Shown one piece after another: positions 35,515-45,200 of a stretch of 64,000 nt of DNA (position 1 is its first letter; every line of letters starts with the position of its first letter). The DNA lies in contig JBNLCC010000127.1 of the NCBI GenBank assembly GCA_050303615.1, positions 1 through 64,000 of the forward strand. The letters are read 5' to 3'. The DNA is from CAZDXJ01 sp050303615 (GTDB lineage Bacteria; Pseudomonadota; Gammaproteobacteria; Methylococcales; Methylomonadaceae). The notes beneath the pieces are model-generated. The model worked only from the letters and a program-made list of their open reading frames with translations. It was not told where the DNA came from and did no database searches. The position numbers were made by a program, and so were the translations under genes.

Positions 35515-36989
35515 TATTTTTCCGGCCTATCGGCCACATTTAACAATTCTTTAACCACAACAGCATCACTGTAAGGTATTTGTACCCCGTTTATTTCCTG
35601 ATAATCTTCATGCCCCTTACCGGCAACCAATACCGTATCTGCCGGATTCGCCCGGTCAATAGCCCGACTAATCGCCGTTGCTCTATCCGTTATCACCTGC
35701 ACATCGGCAGCTTTCATGCCCAGCATAATATCGTTAATAATCCGCTCGGCGTTTTCAGTGCGCGGATTGTCATTGGTAAGAATCACATGTTCCGCCCATT
35801 GCTCGGCAACCCGCCCCATCTGCGCCCTTTTGCCTCGATCACGGTCACCGCCGCAGCCGAAAACTACCCATAAAGCCCCTTTGCTATGCCGCCTCAGGTC
35901 GGTTAAAACCTTTTGCAACGCATCGGGTGTATGCGCATAATCGACAAAGACACTGGGCTTGCCGACTGCTGAAAAGCGTTCCATTCTTCCGACAACCGGT
36001 TGTATCAGCCCTATCTTATCGGCGGCATCAGCTAATGAATAATCAAGCGCCAATAACGTGGTCAATACCGCCATGATATTTTCCAGGTTAAATTCACCAA
36101 AAACCGGCGCTTTAACCGCCGCACTCTGTCCCGACCAAACAACGTCAAATTCCAGACCTGCATTGCCGTGTTTTACATTGGCAGCCGTCAGGCATTGCCC
36201 CTGATCCGCTTGTTTACCGCCGGCGCTAAATGTCCAAATGCGGATACCCGGCTCAACTGCGGCAATAATCCGTTCATAGTAAGCGTCGTCCCGGTTAACC
36301 ACGACAAATTTCAGTTCCGGTTTTTTTAGCAATGCCAGTTTAGATCTGACATATGCCTCCATGGAGCCGTGGTAATCGAGATGATCCCTGCTGATATTGG
36401 TGAACACGGCTCCAGTAAAAATAATCCCGTTAATTCGCCCCTGTTCCAGGCCATGCGAAGATACCTCCATTGCCACAGAATGTATTTCGCGCTCAACAAA
36501 GCCCGACATTATCTTTTGCAACAACAACGCGTCAGGTGTGGTATTTCGGGTCTTTCGCAAATCACCCGGAATGCCCCAACCCAACGTCCCGATTACTCCA
36601 CACGCCGGCATAACCTGTGCCAAAAACTGGCTGCAGGAGGTTTTGCCGTTGGTACCGGTGATCCCTATGACCTGTAACAGGCGAGTCGGATGCTCATAAA
36701 ACCGGGAAGCAATTAGCCCCGCCTGCTCCCGTAACTTGTCCACAGCTATATAGTGTCGTTTACTGTTACTCTCTGCTAATTTTTTACCGCCGCCTTTGTT
36801 GTCGTAGATGACCGCTACAGCCCCCTTTTGAAAAGCCTGGTCGGCAAATGCCAGTCCATGCTGCTTATCTCCGGCAACCGCTAAAAACACATAGCCCGGC
36901 TGTACATCAGCACTGTTCAAAGCCAATCCTGAAACAGGCATATCAGTTTCTACAACAGCAAGCCCTTTTAACAACTCTCCCAACTTCAT
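35514..36989 (-). CDS. murE: UDP-N-acetylmuramoyl-L-alanyl-D-glutamate-2,6-diaminopimelate ligase
   Basis: MurE adds meso-diaminopimelate to the stem peptide. The protein has 491 residues. The ATP loop is VIGITGTNGKTSCSQFLAQ, followed by NTTPDALLLQ, MEVSSHGLEQGRING and FTNISRDHLDYHGSMEAY. The C-terminal DNPRTENAERIINDIM holds the DNPR motif that marks specificity for diaminopimelate over lysine, as expected in a Gram-negative. It follows ftsI by 20 bases. Confidence 0.97.
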   Translation of the reverse strand: MKLGELLKGLAVVETDMPVSGLALNSADVQPGYVFLAVAGDKQHGLAFADQAFQKGAVAVIYDNKGGGKKLAESNSKRHYIAVDKLREQAGLIASRFYEHPTRLLQVIGITGTNGKTSCSQFLAQVMPACGVIGTLGWGIPGDLRKTRNTTPDALLLQKIMSGFVEREIHSVAMEVSSHGLEQGRINGIIFTGAVFTNISRDHLDYHGSMEAYVRSKLALLKKPELKFVVVNRDDAYYERIIAAVEPGIRIWTFSAGGKQADQGQCLTAANVKHGNAGLEFDVVWSGQSAAVKAPVFGEFNLENIMAVLTTLLALDYSLADAADKIGLIQPVVGRMERFSAVGKPSVFVDYAHTPDALQKVLTDLRRHSKGALWVVFGCGGDRDRGKRAQMGRVAEQWAEHVILTNDNPRTENAERIINDIMLGMKAADVQVITDRATAISRAIDRANPADTVLVAGKGHEDYQEINGVQIPYSDAVVVKELLNVADRPEK

Positions 36990-37009
36990 AAAATAAATTC
37001 AGGTAGCCG

Positions 37010-38740
37010 TTACTGCATTTTTCCGGCTAGCAACAGCGGCATCGTTTCTTCCTGATCCGGGGCAATGTCCATAACCCGTAGCGCATCCCCCATAATTCTC
37101 GAAAAAACCGGGCCTGCAACCAAACCACCGTAATATGGCCCCGCTGAAGGCTCATCAACCATCACTGCAATTACCAGACGCGGGTTGCTGGCAGGCGCCA
37201 TACCGACAAAAACAGCAACATAACGATCCGATGTATAACCTCCTGCGCCGGCTTTTTTCACTGTACCGGTTTTACCTGCCACCCTATATCCGTCGACTCG
37301 CGCCCGATAAGCAGTTCCATCTTTCTGAACCACTTGTTCAAGCATGGTTCTCACCATTCTGGCTTTTTGTACCGAAAATACCCGCCGCGCATCTTCGTCC
37401 TGCTCCCGATGCAACAAACTGACTGAGTGTAAAATACCGTCGTCAGCCAAAGCGGTATAGGCGCGGGCGAGCTGTAAAACAGAAACATTCAAGCCATATC
37501 CGAACGACAACGTTGCCTGTTCGATCGGATGCCACCGCTGATAATCCAACAAATTACCACTGGCCTCACCGGGAAAACCGAGACCTGCAGCATTGCCAAA
37601 CCCCAGGCGGTTATAGCATTCCCAAAAATACTTCCTCGGCATCTTCAATGCAATTTTGCTCACCGCTACATTACTGGACTTTTTCAGCACTTTGGTCAAA
37701 TCCATTTTTCCGTAATTATGAACGTCCTGCACCAGGTTCCTGCCTACTGCATACCAGCCGGGACTGGTATCAATTTCAAAGTCAGGCCTGATATAACCGC
37801 CGTCCAAAGCACAGGCAACTACAAAAGGTTTAACTGTCGATCCGGGTTCAAATACATCGGTAATAGCTCTATTTCGATAATAATCCCCTTGCAGGTTTTT
37901 TCGCGTATTCGGGTTAAAAGACGGCTGATTCACTGCCGCCAGCAAATCACCGTTTTTAGCATCCAATACCACAACTGCGGCGGCACGAGCTTTATGCTCT
38001 TTAACCGCCGCCTTTAGTTCACGATAGGCGAGATACTGTAGCCGCTGATCGATGCTCAACGCCAAGTCCTGCCCCGGAACGGGACCTTTTATATCTTCGA
38101 CATCGGCAATAATTCTTCTTTTGCCATCACGAATTACCCGTTTGCTGCCGGGTATCCCCTGCAATTGATTTTCATAATTACGTTCCAGACCTTCCTGGCC
38201 GACATCATCGATGTCGGTAAATCCTAATAGATGCGCAGTCACCTCGCCAGTAGGATAAAAACGCTTGAATTCCCTTTTTAAATAGACTCCCGGCAATTGC
38301 AATGCAGAGACCTCCGCCGCCACTATCGGATTGACCTGTCTCTTTAAATAGTTAAACTGTTTCCCTGAATCCGGATTGACCAATCTTTTTACTTTGGTTT
38401 CAGTCAAATTAAGTAGTTTTGCTAACCGCCTGATCGCCTCCCTATTTTCCGGCTCCTCCTTAAATTGCTGGGGATTTACGCAGATTGATTCGAGCGGCGT
38501 ACTAATTGCCAACGATTTTCCGTTACGATCCAGTATTTTGCCCCTATAAGCCGACACCTCGACCTTGGCAATATGCCTGTTTTTACCCTGTTCTTTCAGA
38601 AATTGTTTGTTTAAAACCTGCAAATCAACCGCACGCACTACCAGCGTAGCCATGGCACCCAACATCACGGCCAGCAAAAATTTCCTTCTCCCGCCGAATT
38701 CATCACCCTTATCCTTAGTTTTCTTATGTACACTGAGCAT
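37010..38740 (-). CDS. ftsI: penicillin-binding protein 3, septal transpeptidase
   Basis: FtsI cross-links septal peptidoglycan together with FtsW. The protein has 576 residues: one N-terminal membrane segment (FLLAVMLGAMATLVVRAV), the non-catalytic pedestal (RGKILDRNGKSLAIS), and a transpeptidase domain with the active-site Ser in EPGSTVKPFVVAC, the SSN motif in KKSSNVAVSKIAL and the KTG motif in VAGKTGTVKKAGAGGY. The start abuts the ftsL stop with no gap. The end is shorter than in E. coli, without a clear processing tail. Confidence 0.97.
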   Translation of the reverse strand: MLSVHKKTKDKGDEFGGRRKFLLAVMLGAMATLVVRAVDLQVLNKQFLKEQGKNRHIAKVEVSAYRGKILDRNGKSLAISTPLESICVNPQQFKEEPENREAIRRLAKLLNLTETKVKRLVNPDSGKQFNYLKRQVNPIVAAEVSALQLPGVYLKREFKRFYPTGEVTAHLLGFTDIDDVGQEGLERNYENQLQGIPGSKRVIRDGKRRIIADVEDIKGPVPGQDLALSIDQRLQYLAYRELKAAVKEHKARAAAVVVLDAKNGDLLAAVNQPSFNPNTRKNLQGDYYRNRAITDVFEPGSTVKPFVVACALDGGYIRPDFEIDTSPGWYAVGRNLVQDVHNYGKMDLTKVLKKSSNVAVSKIALKMPRKYFWECYNRLGFGNAAGLGFPGEASGNLLDYQRWHPIEQATLSFGYGLNVSVLQLARAYTALADDGILHSVSLLHREQDEDARRVFSVQKARMVRTMLEQVVQKDGTAYRARVDGYRVAGKTGTVKKAGAGGYTSDRYVAVFVGMAPASNPRLVIAVMVDEPSAGPYYGGLVAGPVFSRIMGDALRVMDIAPDQEETMPLLLAGKMQ

Positions 38741-39013
38741 TTAGGGTTTTACATAAATAATTTTTTCTCGCAACGGCATTACCAGGCCTAACTTGGTTCT
38801 TGCCAACTTTTCAATGCGTCCGTGTTCGGCCAGCGTGGTCATCTCCAATTGCAACCGTCCCCATTCCACCTCGTATTGATCCAGCTTTTTTTCCAATTCC
38901 TGAATCTCGATAAACTTCTGACGCGAATTGTATTTACTTTTAATTACCGCCAATGCCGAAGCTACCAATAAGATCATCAACAGTATTAACAAAACCGCTT
39001 TACTTAATGCCAT
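38741..39013 (-). CDS. ftsL: cell division protein FtsL
   Basis: FtsL is a small bitopic protein that forms the FtsQLB complex. The protein has 90 residues: a membrane segment at about 5-22 (AVLLILLMILLVASALAVI) and a periplasmic coiled coil (FIEIQELEKKLDQYEVEWGRLQLE), ending RTKLGLVMPLREKIIYVKP. It overlaps rsmH by 10 bases and ends directly at the ftsI start. Position and topology support the call more than sequence identity does. Confidence 0.93.
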   Translation of the reverse strand: MALSKAVLLILLMILLVASALAVIKSKYNSRQKFIEIQELEKKLDQYEVEWGRLQLEMTTLAEHGRIEKLARTKLGLVMPLREKIIYVKP

Positions 39014-39954
39014 ACAACGCGCTCCGCGACCCGCATTACGGCGCTCCGCGACCTTGGGTTCCGTTCAACCTCTTTTTTCCCGGCCCGCCAGGCTTTCCCT
39101 ACTTTGACCAACCGGCCCTGATTCCGGGCATTTTCCGGAAGCGGCAATCTTCCGGAGATATATTTACCCCTCGATTCGTTACGGATAAAACGTTTTACAA
39201 TCCTGTCTTCCAGTGAATGAAACGAAATCACTACCAACCTCCCACCCGGCTTTAATACGCTTACCGCCTGTTCAAGCACTTGTTGCAGCTCTTCCAACTC
39301 GCGATTGATTGCTATCCTGATAGCCTGGAAACTGCGTGTTGCGGGATGCTTGTGTTTTTCCCGAACCGGCACTGCAACCTCGATTAAACCGGCAAGCTGA
39401 CGGGTACTGAGAAGCGGTGACTTGTCCCGCTGCTCGATAATGGCTCTGGCGATACGCCGAGCAAAGCGTTCCTCCCCATAATCAAACAACACTTGCACCA
39501 ACTCCTGTTCATTCACCTGTTCAAGCCACTGCGCCGCCGTTAACCCTGAATTGCCGTCCATGCGCATATCCAAAGGGCCGTCCTTTAAAAAACTGAATCC
39601 TCTTTCAGGCGTATCCAGTTGCGGTGACGACACACCTAAATCCATTAAAATTCCGTCAATTTTTCCGTGCCATCCTTGATCTGTCACAATCCGTTCCAAT
39701 TCCGAAAAACAAGCCTGCCTTAATACAAAACGGCCATCCTGGAGTAACAATACCGCTTCAGCGGAATTAACAGCATCCGCATCCCTGTCAAAAGCCAGTA
39801 GTGTTCCCCTACTGTCGAGATGCTGTAATATCTTGCGGCTGTGTCCCCCGCGACCAAAAGTACAATCCAGATAGATCCCGCTTATATCTTTGACTAACTC
39901 CCGCACCGCTTCATCAAGCAGAACCGATAAATGCTTCACCAAATTCTCCGACAA
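39004..39954 (-). CDS. rsmH: 16S rRNA (cytosine(1402)-N(4))-methyltransferase
   Basis: RsmH (MraW) methylates C1402 of 16S rRNA. The protein has 316 residues with the SAM-binding YLDCTFGRGGHSRKIL, GILMDLGVSSPQLDTPERGFSF, GPLDMRMD, AIRIAINRELEEL and VISFHSLEDRIVKRF. The starting ATG at 39954 lies right after the mraZ stop, giving an immediate mraZ-rsmH coupling. The 3' end overlaps ftsL. Confidence 0.98.
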   Translation of the reverse strand: MSENLVKHLSVLLDEAVRELVKDISGIYLDCTFGRGGHSRKILQHLDSRGTLLAFDRDADAVNSAEAVLLLQDGRFVLRQACFSELERIVTDQGWHGKIDGILMDLGVSSPQLDTPERGFSFLKDGPLDMRMDGNSGLTAAQWLEQVNEQELVQVLFDYGEERFARRIARAIIEQRDKSPLLSTRQLAGLIEVAVPVREKHKHPATRSFQAIRIAINRELEELQQVLEQAVSVLKPGGRLVVISFHSLEDRIVKRFIRNESRGKYISGRLPLPENARNQGRLVKVGKAWRAGKKEVERNPRSRSAVMRVAERVVWH

Positions 39955-40422
39955 TCAGAAAGATAGGTCCCCCAAAGCCTCCAGTCCTTCGGTGTCATCT
40001 CCATCCAACCATTCACTTTCCCTGGCCGCAAAAATCTCTTCACTCCAGATTTCGAATTTATTTAACTGACCTAACAACACAACCTGCTTTTCCAATTTGG
40101 CAATCTGCCTTAATCTTTCTGAAATTAACAAGCGCCCCTGTGCATCCATTTCACACTCGCTTGCATAACCGATCACAAAACGACGCAATTTGCCGGCCAT
40201 TTTATTTAGCGTGGGTAATTTGTTGATTTTTTGTTCCAGGATTTCCCATTCCGGAAGAGGATATAACCAAAGACAACCTTCAGTACCCGCGCCTTTTTCA
40301 TTGACCGCGAGTGTCACTATCATCTGCCGGTCGCAACATTCCTGTAATTCCGCCCGGTAACGGGTAGGAATTGCCAAACGGCCTTTTGCATCCAGACTGA
40401 TTGAATTGGCACCGCGAAACAA
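39955..40422 (-). CDS. mraZ: transcriptional regulator MraZ
   Basis: MraZ is an AbrB-fold DNA-binding protein that represses the dcw operon and other targets. The protein has 155 residues with two repeats of the fold: SLDAKGRLAIPTRYRAEL and EMDAQGRLLISERLRQIA, both carrying the DxxGR signature. The start codon is TTG at 40422, giving MFRGANSIS, the canonical N-terminus; a G-rich Shine-Dalgarno AGGGGGAG lies about 4 bases upstream. A TTG start with a very strong ribosome site is notable. It is first in the dcw cluster and has its own operator upstream. Confidence 0.96.
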   Translation of the reverse strand: MFRGANSISLDAKGRLAIPTRYRAELQECCDRQMIVTLAVNEKGAGTEGCLWLYPLPEWEILEQKINKLPTLNKMAGKLRRFVIGYASECEMDAQGRLLISERLRQIAKLEKQVVLLGQLNKFEIWSEEIFAARESEWLDGDDTEGLEALGDLSF

Positions 40423-40448
40423 TTTCTCCCCCTAAACAACAATAATCC

Positions 40449-40484
40449 CCACTTACTACCACTTTTTTCCACTTTACTTCACTA
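40449..40484 (-). promoter_or_regulatory. MraZ operator: three perfect 10-bp-spaced repeats plus a degenerate fourth
   Basis: On the minus strand AAGTGG occurs at 40474-40469, 40464-40459 and 40454-40449, exactly 10 bp apart, with a weak fourth (TAGTGA) at 40484-40479. E. coli MraZ binds direct repeats of a TGGG-type box with the same 10-bp period. The repeats begin at the expected transcription start of the mraZ promoter. Confidence 0.78.
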
Positions 40485-40509
40485 TAGGTATCAATTCAAA
40501 CTTAGTCAA
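40481..40509 (-). promoter_or_regulatory. sigma70-like promoter of the dcw cluster
   Basis: On the minus strand TTGACT (40509-40504) and TATAGT (40486-40481) are separated by exactly 17 bases. The start would fall near 40474, inside the MraZ repeat array, giving a leader of about 50 bases before the TTG start of mraZ. Confidence 0.75.
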
Positions 40510-40854
40510 GGACGATTTCACATTAAATCTTTCTTTTTTGACAACGACTTAGAATTCAATTTACACTTATTCCAAACCATAATACACGCTCATATAAAAA
40601 ATCATCTTTTTCAAAAAGTTAATCTATATTTCTGAGAGATAACCTTACATACAAAATAATTAGATAATTACCAATAACTAATATAGATTTGCCTACAAAT
40701 ACTTCCCTTCGCGCAACAATTACCGTCCAAAAACCATCCCGACCAGACTTTTACCGCTATATCAATTTGTAATAGGATGACTTCCGCTTTACCTCGCTTG
40801 CGGCGCATTGTAAAAAGAAATGGAATTTAATAATGAAATAGCAATTTTGTAATT
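40510..40854. other. AT-rich spacer between the dcw promoter and rnpB
   Basis: About 345 bases of very AT-rich DNA lie between rnpB and the dcw promoter. No open frame of interest, RNA or clear repeat was seen. Such a region could hold upstream activating or nucleoid-protein sites for the dcw promoter. Confidence 0.4.
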
Positions 40855-41207
40855 AAGAGCCGGCCTATAAGCCGGGTTTTGTCTGGAACAGCCATTCATC
40901 TAGGCTGCAAGTCACCCTGCAGCTCAAGCGATCTACCCAGGAACCGCACGGGCCGCACGTATGTTCCTCTATTTGATCTTGCTCCGAGTGGGGTTTACCC
41001 TGCCGCTGCTGTTACCAGCAGCGCGGTGCGCTCTTACCGCACCATTTCACCCTTACCAGGCCACTCGCAAGCAGCATGGCGGTATATTTTCTGTGGCACT
41101 CTCCGTGGATTCGCATCCCCCAGGCGTTACCTGGCACTCCGCCCTATGGAGCCCGGACTTTCCTCCGTTCCATCGGTGATGGAACAGCGACTGCTTAGCC
41201 GACTCTT
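40855..41207 (-). ncRNA. rnpB: RNase P RNA, bacterial class A
   Basis: This is the catalytic RNA of RNase P, which trims the 5' ends of tRNA precursors. Read on the minus strand, the conserved cores are visible: GAGGAAAGTCCGGGCTCC (about 41168-41151) near the 5' end, GGTAAGGGTGAAA (about 41059-41047), GGTAAACCCCA (about 41000-40990), AGATGAATGGCTG (about 40904-40892) and the 3' ACAAAACCCGGCTTA. A TATAAT -10 element lies just upstream at 41222-41217. The ends are approximate. The 117-codon open frame on the opposite strand is a shadow of this RNA. Confidence 0.95.
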
Positions 41208-41216
41208 AAGCCCTGT

Positions 41217-41222
41217 ATTATA
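41217..41222 (-). promoter_or_regulatory. -10 element of the rnpB promoter
   Basis: TATAAT on the minus strand lies 8-12 bases before the inferred 5' end of RNase P RNA. The best -35 candidate, TTGCGG (41248-41243), is 20 bases away, longer than ideal. The other 290 bases up to zur hold nothing recognisable. Confidence 0.5.
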
Positions 41223-41510
41223 CCGAAAATAATAGTGAGAACCGCAAAAGAATGAATTCAAGCCGCTTTAACGCCAATCATGAGCTGCATATGAACGATA
41301 GTTTACCGATGTATGCCATCAATTGACTGGCAACAAACAATCCTGTTGGCGACAGGATAACCTTATTTATTACAGGGATTCTATTATGTTTGCGGCAAAT
41401 AGCATTGCCCGCCATGCATCGCTAACCGGTTTACGTTTATGTGATTTTCCATGACCCACTTCACAAACGTGCTTGCGAAATGAGCTTTTTGTCTAAGCCG
41501 GAAAACAATT

Positions 41511-41972
41511 TTATGGGTGTTGCCGACATTTAACGCATAGACCATGCAGCTCCAATTGTTGCGTGTTCATTACAAAACCGGTACTTTCCACACTGGCTTT
41601 TAAGTCATCCAACAATTGCGTGCGCAATCCGACTTCCTGTACAGAGTGACACCTGTCGCAAATAAGAAATTGCGGAACTTGATGTTCATGCGCACAGGTA
41701 ATATGCGAACAGGCCAGATACTGATTGGTGGTCTCCAGCTTATGCGCCAGTCCCGCCTTTAACAAGACATTCAGCATACGATAGGCGGACATCGCTGACA
41801 GCGCTTCATGATATTTATCCTTATAGCGGTCGGCAATGTCATAAGCTGATAGTGGGGCGCCGGCCTCCAACATCACGTGCAATATGTTGCGGCGTTTTTC
41901 AGTCAACCTAAAACCGGATTGAGTACATTCAGCTTGTGCTTTGGCTATAGTGCGGTCTATCTTTTGCGCCAT
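41511..41972 (-). CDS. zur: Fur-family zinc uptake regulator Zur
   Basis: Zur is a zinc-sensing repressor of zinc uptake. The protein has 153 residues. The winged-helix part reads GFRLTEKRRNILHVMLEAG, with SAYDIADRY and SAMSAYRMLNVLLKAGLAHKLETTN as the recognition region. The C-terminal part has structural zinc pairs CDRC and CVKC, with HGLCVKC near the end, as in enteric Zur rather than Fur. GGAG lies 9 bases before the ATG and a TATAAT -10 lies about 25 bases upstream. Zur-box-like sites upstream suggest self-regulation. No zinc uptake gene is adjacent. Confidence 0.88.
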   Translation of the reverse strand: MAQKIDRTIAKAQAECTQSGFRLTEKRRNILHVMLEAGAPLSAYDIADRYKDKYHEALSAMSAYRMLNVLLKAGLAHKLETTNQYLACSHITCAHEHQVPQFLICDRCHSVQEVGLRTQLLDDLKASVESTGFVMNTQQLELHGLCVKCRQHP

Positions 41973-41996
41973 CTTGATAATCTCCGAATTGCTGTC

Positions 41997-42013
41997 ATTA
42001 TACTTCTATAACA
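41997..42013 (-). promoter_or_regulatory. zur promoter with half Zur site
   Basis: TATAAT (42002-41997 on the minus strand) is followed upstream by TGTTATA (42013-42007), a perfect half of the Zur palindrome. A bound repressor here would block the promoter. Confidence 0.5.
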
Positions 42014-42058
42014 TATAGATCCCTAATCACTTCCGCCATGCCGGAATTATTCACCCCC

Positions 42059-42096
42059 GAAAAAACAAAAGGCCGGACAGGCGATGGCCCGCTTTT
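42059..42096 (-). terminator. probable intrinsic terminator between sbcC and zur
   Basis: On the minus strand AAAAGCGGGCC is followed by a short loop, GGCC and then TTTTGTTTTTTC. The AAAA/TTTT and GGCC/GGCC pairings give a hairpin with a downstream T-tract, about 185 bases after the sbcC stop and before the zur promoter. Confidence 0.5.
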
Positions 42097-42141
42097 CGTT
42101 CGAGGCGGAGTTCACCGGGTTTCACTTTCGCGAACTACTTA

Positions 42142-42156
42142 TGCTATAACATAACA
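42142..42156. promoter_or_regulatory. candidate Zur box
   Basis: TGCTATAACATAACA differs at two positions from the gammaproteobacterial Zur core TGTTATAATATAACA and keeps its symmetry. It lies about 170 bases upstream of zur in a gene-free stretch (41973-42280). Confidence 0.5.
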
Positions 42157-42280
42157 CAAATCAATTTTTAACCCTCGCCACATCGCTACGCGAAACAAAA
42201 TTATTTATGACAGAATCGAGCCCGTATCCGTTAACGCTTCATTTAACCCGCAACCGGCGCGAATGAAGAACGGCGGCACT

Positions 42281-45200
42281 TTAAGACACGACGGTAAAGC
42301 CACTCGTGCCGTTGGGATTCTTACTCATTTCAATTTGAGTGGCAATGCGATCCTTAACCCCCTTAACATGTGATATCACACCAACGGTTTTTCCATGGCG
42401 CTGCAGTTCCTTTAATGTGGATACCACTAAATAGAGTGCTTCTTCATCAAGATTGCCGAAACCTTCATCCAAAAACAGCGAGTCCACCGATTTACCGTTA
42501 CCGGCTAGTTCCGAAAGCCCCAGCGCCAAAGCCAGACTGACGACAAAACTTTCACCGCCGGAAAGGGTCTTGGGCAGCCTTCGGCTATTGTTCTTGAATG
42601 TATCCTCCACTTCCAAAGCCAAACCCTGCCGATTGTTGAGCTGATACAAATAATATCTTCCGCTGATCTTTTCGAGATAATGATTTGCCGTCGCCAACAG
42701 TTTATTCGCCATCAGTTTTTGCACTCGCCGACGGAAAACCATGCCGTTCTCAGCGGTCAATTGTTCGATTTCGGCATTGCATTCACTGCAGATTGTTTGC
42801 TGCCGTGCAAGCTGCTCCGTCAGTTTATCGCGCTCCAGGATCAAACCTTTTTGCTCCCGGATAATCTTCTCCAGACGCATGATTTCATGCCCGGCAATAT
42901 CCATTTTTTCTATAAGACTGCGTTGCCGGATAGTGATTTCCTCCCGGCTTGATTCGGTCAACGCAACCGCTCTCTCGGCTGCCAATTGCGCCTGGATTTC
43001 AATTTGGTCCTTGCGCAAATTTTCAATTTCCTGCTCCAATGCGGCAAGAGTTTGTTCCAATTCTTTACGGCTAAGCACCAGCTGCAAAATTTCCCGCAAT
43101 TCATCCAAGGTTTTATAGGGTGTTTCGCTGAGCTTTTCCTGCAACTGCCGTTGTATGCTGTTTTTTTCCGCTTCCAATGGCGCAATCAGCCTTTCCACTT
43201 CAGCCATAAGCTTCTGTTTTTCCAACAAAGCCAAGTGTAGTCCGGCAATTTGTTCGTCCTTCATCTGTTTTGTGAACGTATCGCAGCGCTGCGCCAAGTC
43301 GGCTATTTTAGTTTGACAGGCGGTTGCTTTTTGCTGCAATTGCTCAATCTCGTTTTGCAAACCCTTATCACGCATATGGTAAGTCTGATATTCCTGCCTG
43401 CGCAGATTCAGCTTGTCGTACAACGCATCCTCTTTACCCTTAGCCGGCAGTTTCAACTGCAATCCGGTCAATTGTCCGGTCAATTTATCAGAGAGACTCT
43501 TTAATTGCGCTTCGCATTCCGCCATATTCTGATCAAGGTCTTTTAATTCCTGAGGGCGGTTTTGCCAGTCCTGATGCAGCTGCTTGGTGCTGCCCGACAA
43601 TTCCTGCAGCGAGTTTTCGCGCAATTCAAGCAAATTGACGACTTTATCAATTCTATTTTGCAAGCGGCGATAATTTCTCAACAGCGCAATAATTGCTTTA
43701 AACTCTGTCTTTTCGGACTTGAGCATTTTTTTCATCAACCTGAAATTGCCGATATGCAACGCGTCACTCACTGCGTTTAAGCGGGTGCAGGTGCTCAACC
43801 ATTGGGAACGAATCTGTACCAGTTGCGTTTGCTTTTTGTTGTAAATTTGTTGCTGCTGATCGGCAAGTTTAATTTGCTGCCGCAAGTTGTCGCTTTTTGC
43901 CTGCAATGCCTGCAATTTGACTTGCTGATCGGCTAATGCCTGAGTCGAATCCTCCAGGCGCGGCGGCCTTTCGGCATAGGGATGTTGCAGCGCTCCGCAC
44001 AACGGACAAGGCTCACCGTCGACCAGCAGCGCTCTGTCCAACTGATATTTTTTCAGCATAGTCTGATGAGCAACCGCATTTTCCAAGGTCTTATGGATAT
44101 TCCGCTCGCGCATTAACTCGTCGCTCAGTTCAGCCAACTGTTCCTTCAATCTATCGCCGTCCAAGTCCTGCTTCCTAAACAAAGCGTTAAAAGCACCGCT
44201 TCCGGAATCCAGCTTTTTATTAGCCATTGCCAAATTTAACAGATCCTTAAACAACAACAGCCGCTCATGCTGTTCCGATCTCAGTTCTATTATTTCTTCC
44301 AGCGTTTTACCAGGCGCTAACTGTTGCAGTTCATTTTCATAGCGCAGTTGTCTTTGTTTTAAGAGGCGGATTTTCTTTTCCAATTTGGTAAGCGCCGCTT
44401 TATTTTTGCTCAGAGCCGCTGTGGTTGTTTTACTCCACTTTGTAAAAGACTTGCGTTTTTCCTGCAGAGAACGCAGTTGAATCCTGAGACTTTTTAATTT
44501 ACCGGTATTGGGAAAATCATCCAGCAGGAATTTTTCCGATTCGTGCTCCTGTAGCCAAGCCCTGACGGTTTCGTGGATGGCTTGTTTTTCTTGAAGTTGA
44601 GTCTCCATGGCCTGCAACATTCCCTGCTCAGCGTTCCTTTCCGTTTGTGTCTGTACTAAGCGGAAATTCAGGTTTTCAATACTTTGTTTTTGTTGCTCGA
44701 CTGTTTTGCCGGTTTCGACAGGAAGTGCTCGTTGTTCAAAACTCAGTGACTCCAGTCCGCGCTGCAGTTGCTGCGCTTCATTGCGAAAAGCGCCCAGATC
44801 CTGTTTGTGCCGCTCTATTTGCTCGGTTTTATGATCGATCTCGCGAACATCCGATTCATATTGCAATACGTCTTTATTTTCCTCGATCTTAACTAAATCA
44901 GCCTGTATTTTATCCACTTGCCGCACCGCATCCTGCTCCGCCCTTTTTAGCGCGGTATGGCGGTCTTCAATTTCCTGAATATTTTGTAGCCAATCCAATT
45001 GCTGTTTCAAGGTACTTTTTTCATCCCGATATTCGGCATACTGTTCCTTAAAGTCAGCAAGATCCTGTTCGCCGGCTGCAAATTGCTCGTCATCCAGTAC
45101 CGGTAGGGCAGCGATTTTAACTTTGATTTCTTCCAGCCCGGCATTCGCCTTGTCCGCCTTTGACATAATTTCGTTTTTTACATCCGAATAGATATCCGTG

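Noticed and set aside
40879..41232. 117-codon plus-strand frame
   Set aside because: It lies wholly on the complement of RNase P RNA, whose conserved cores explain the sequence.
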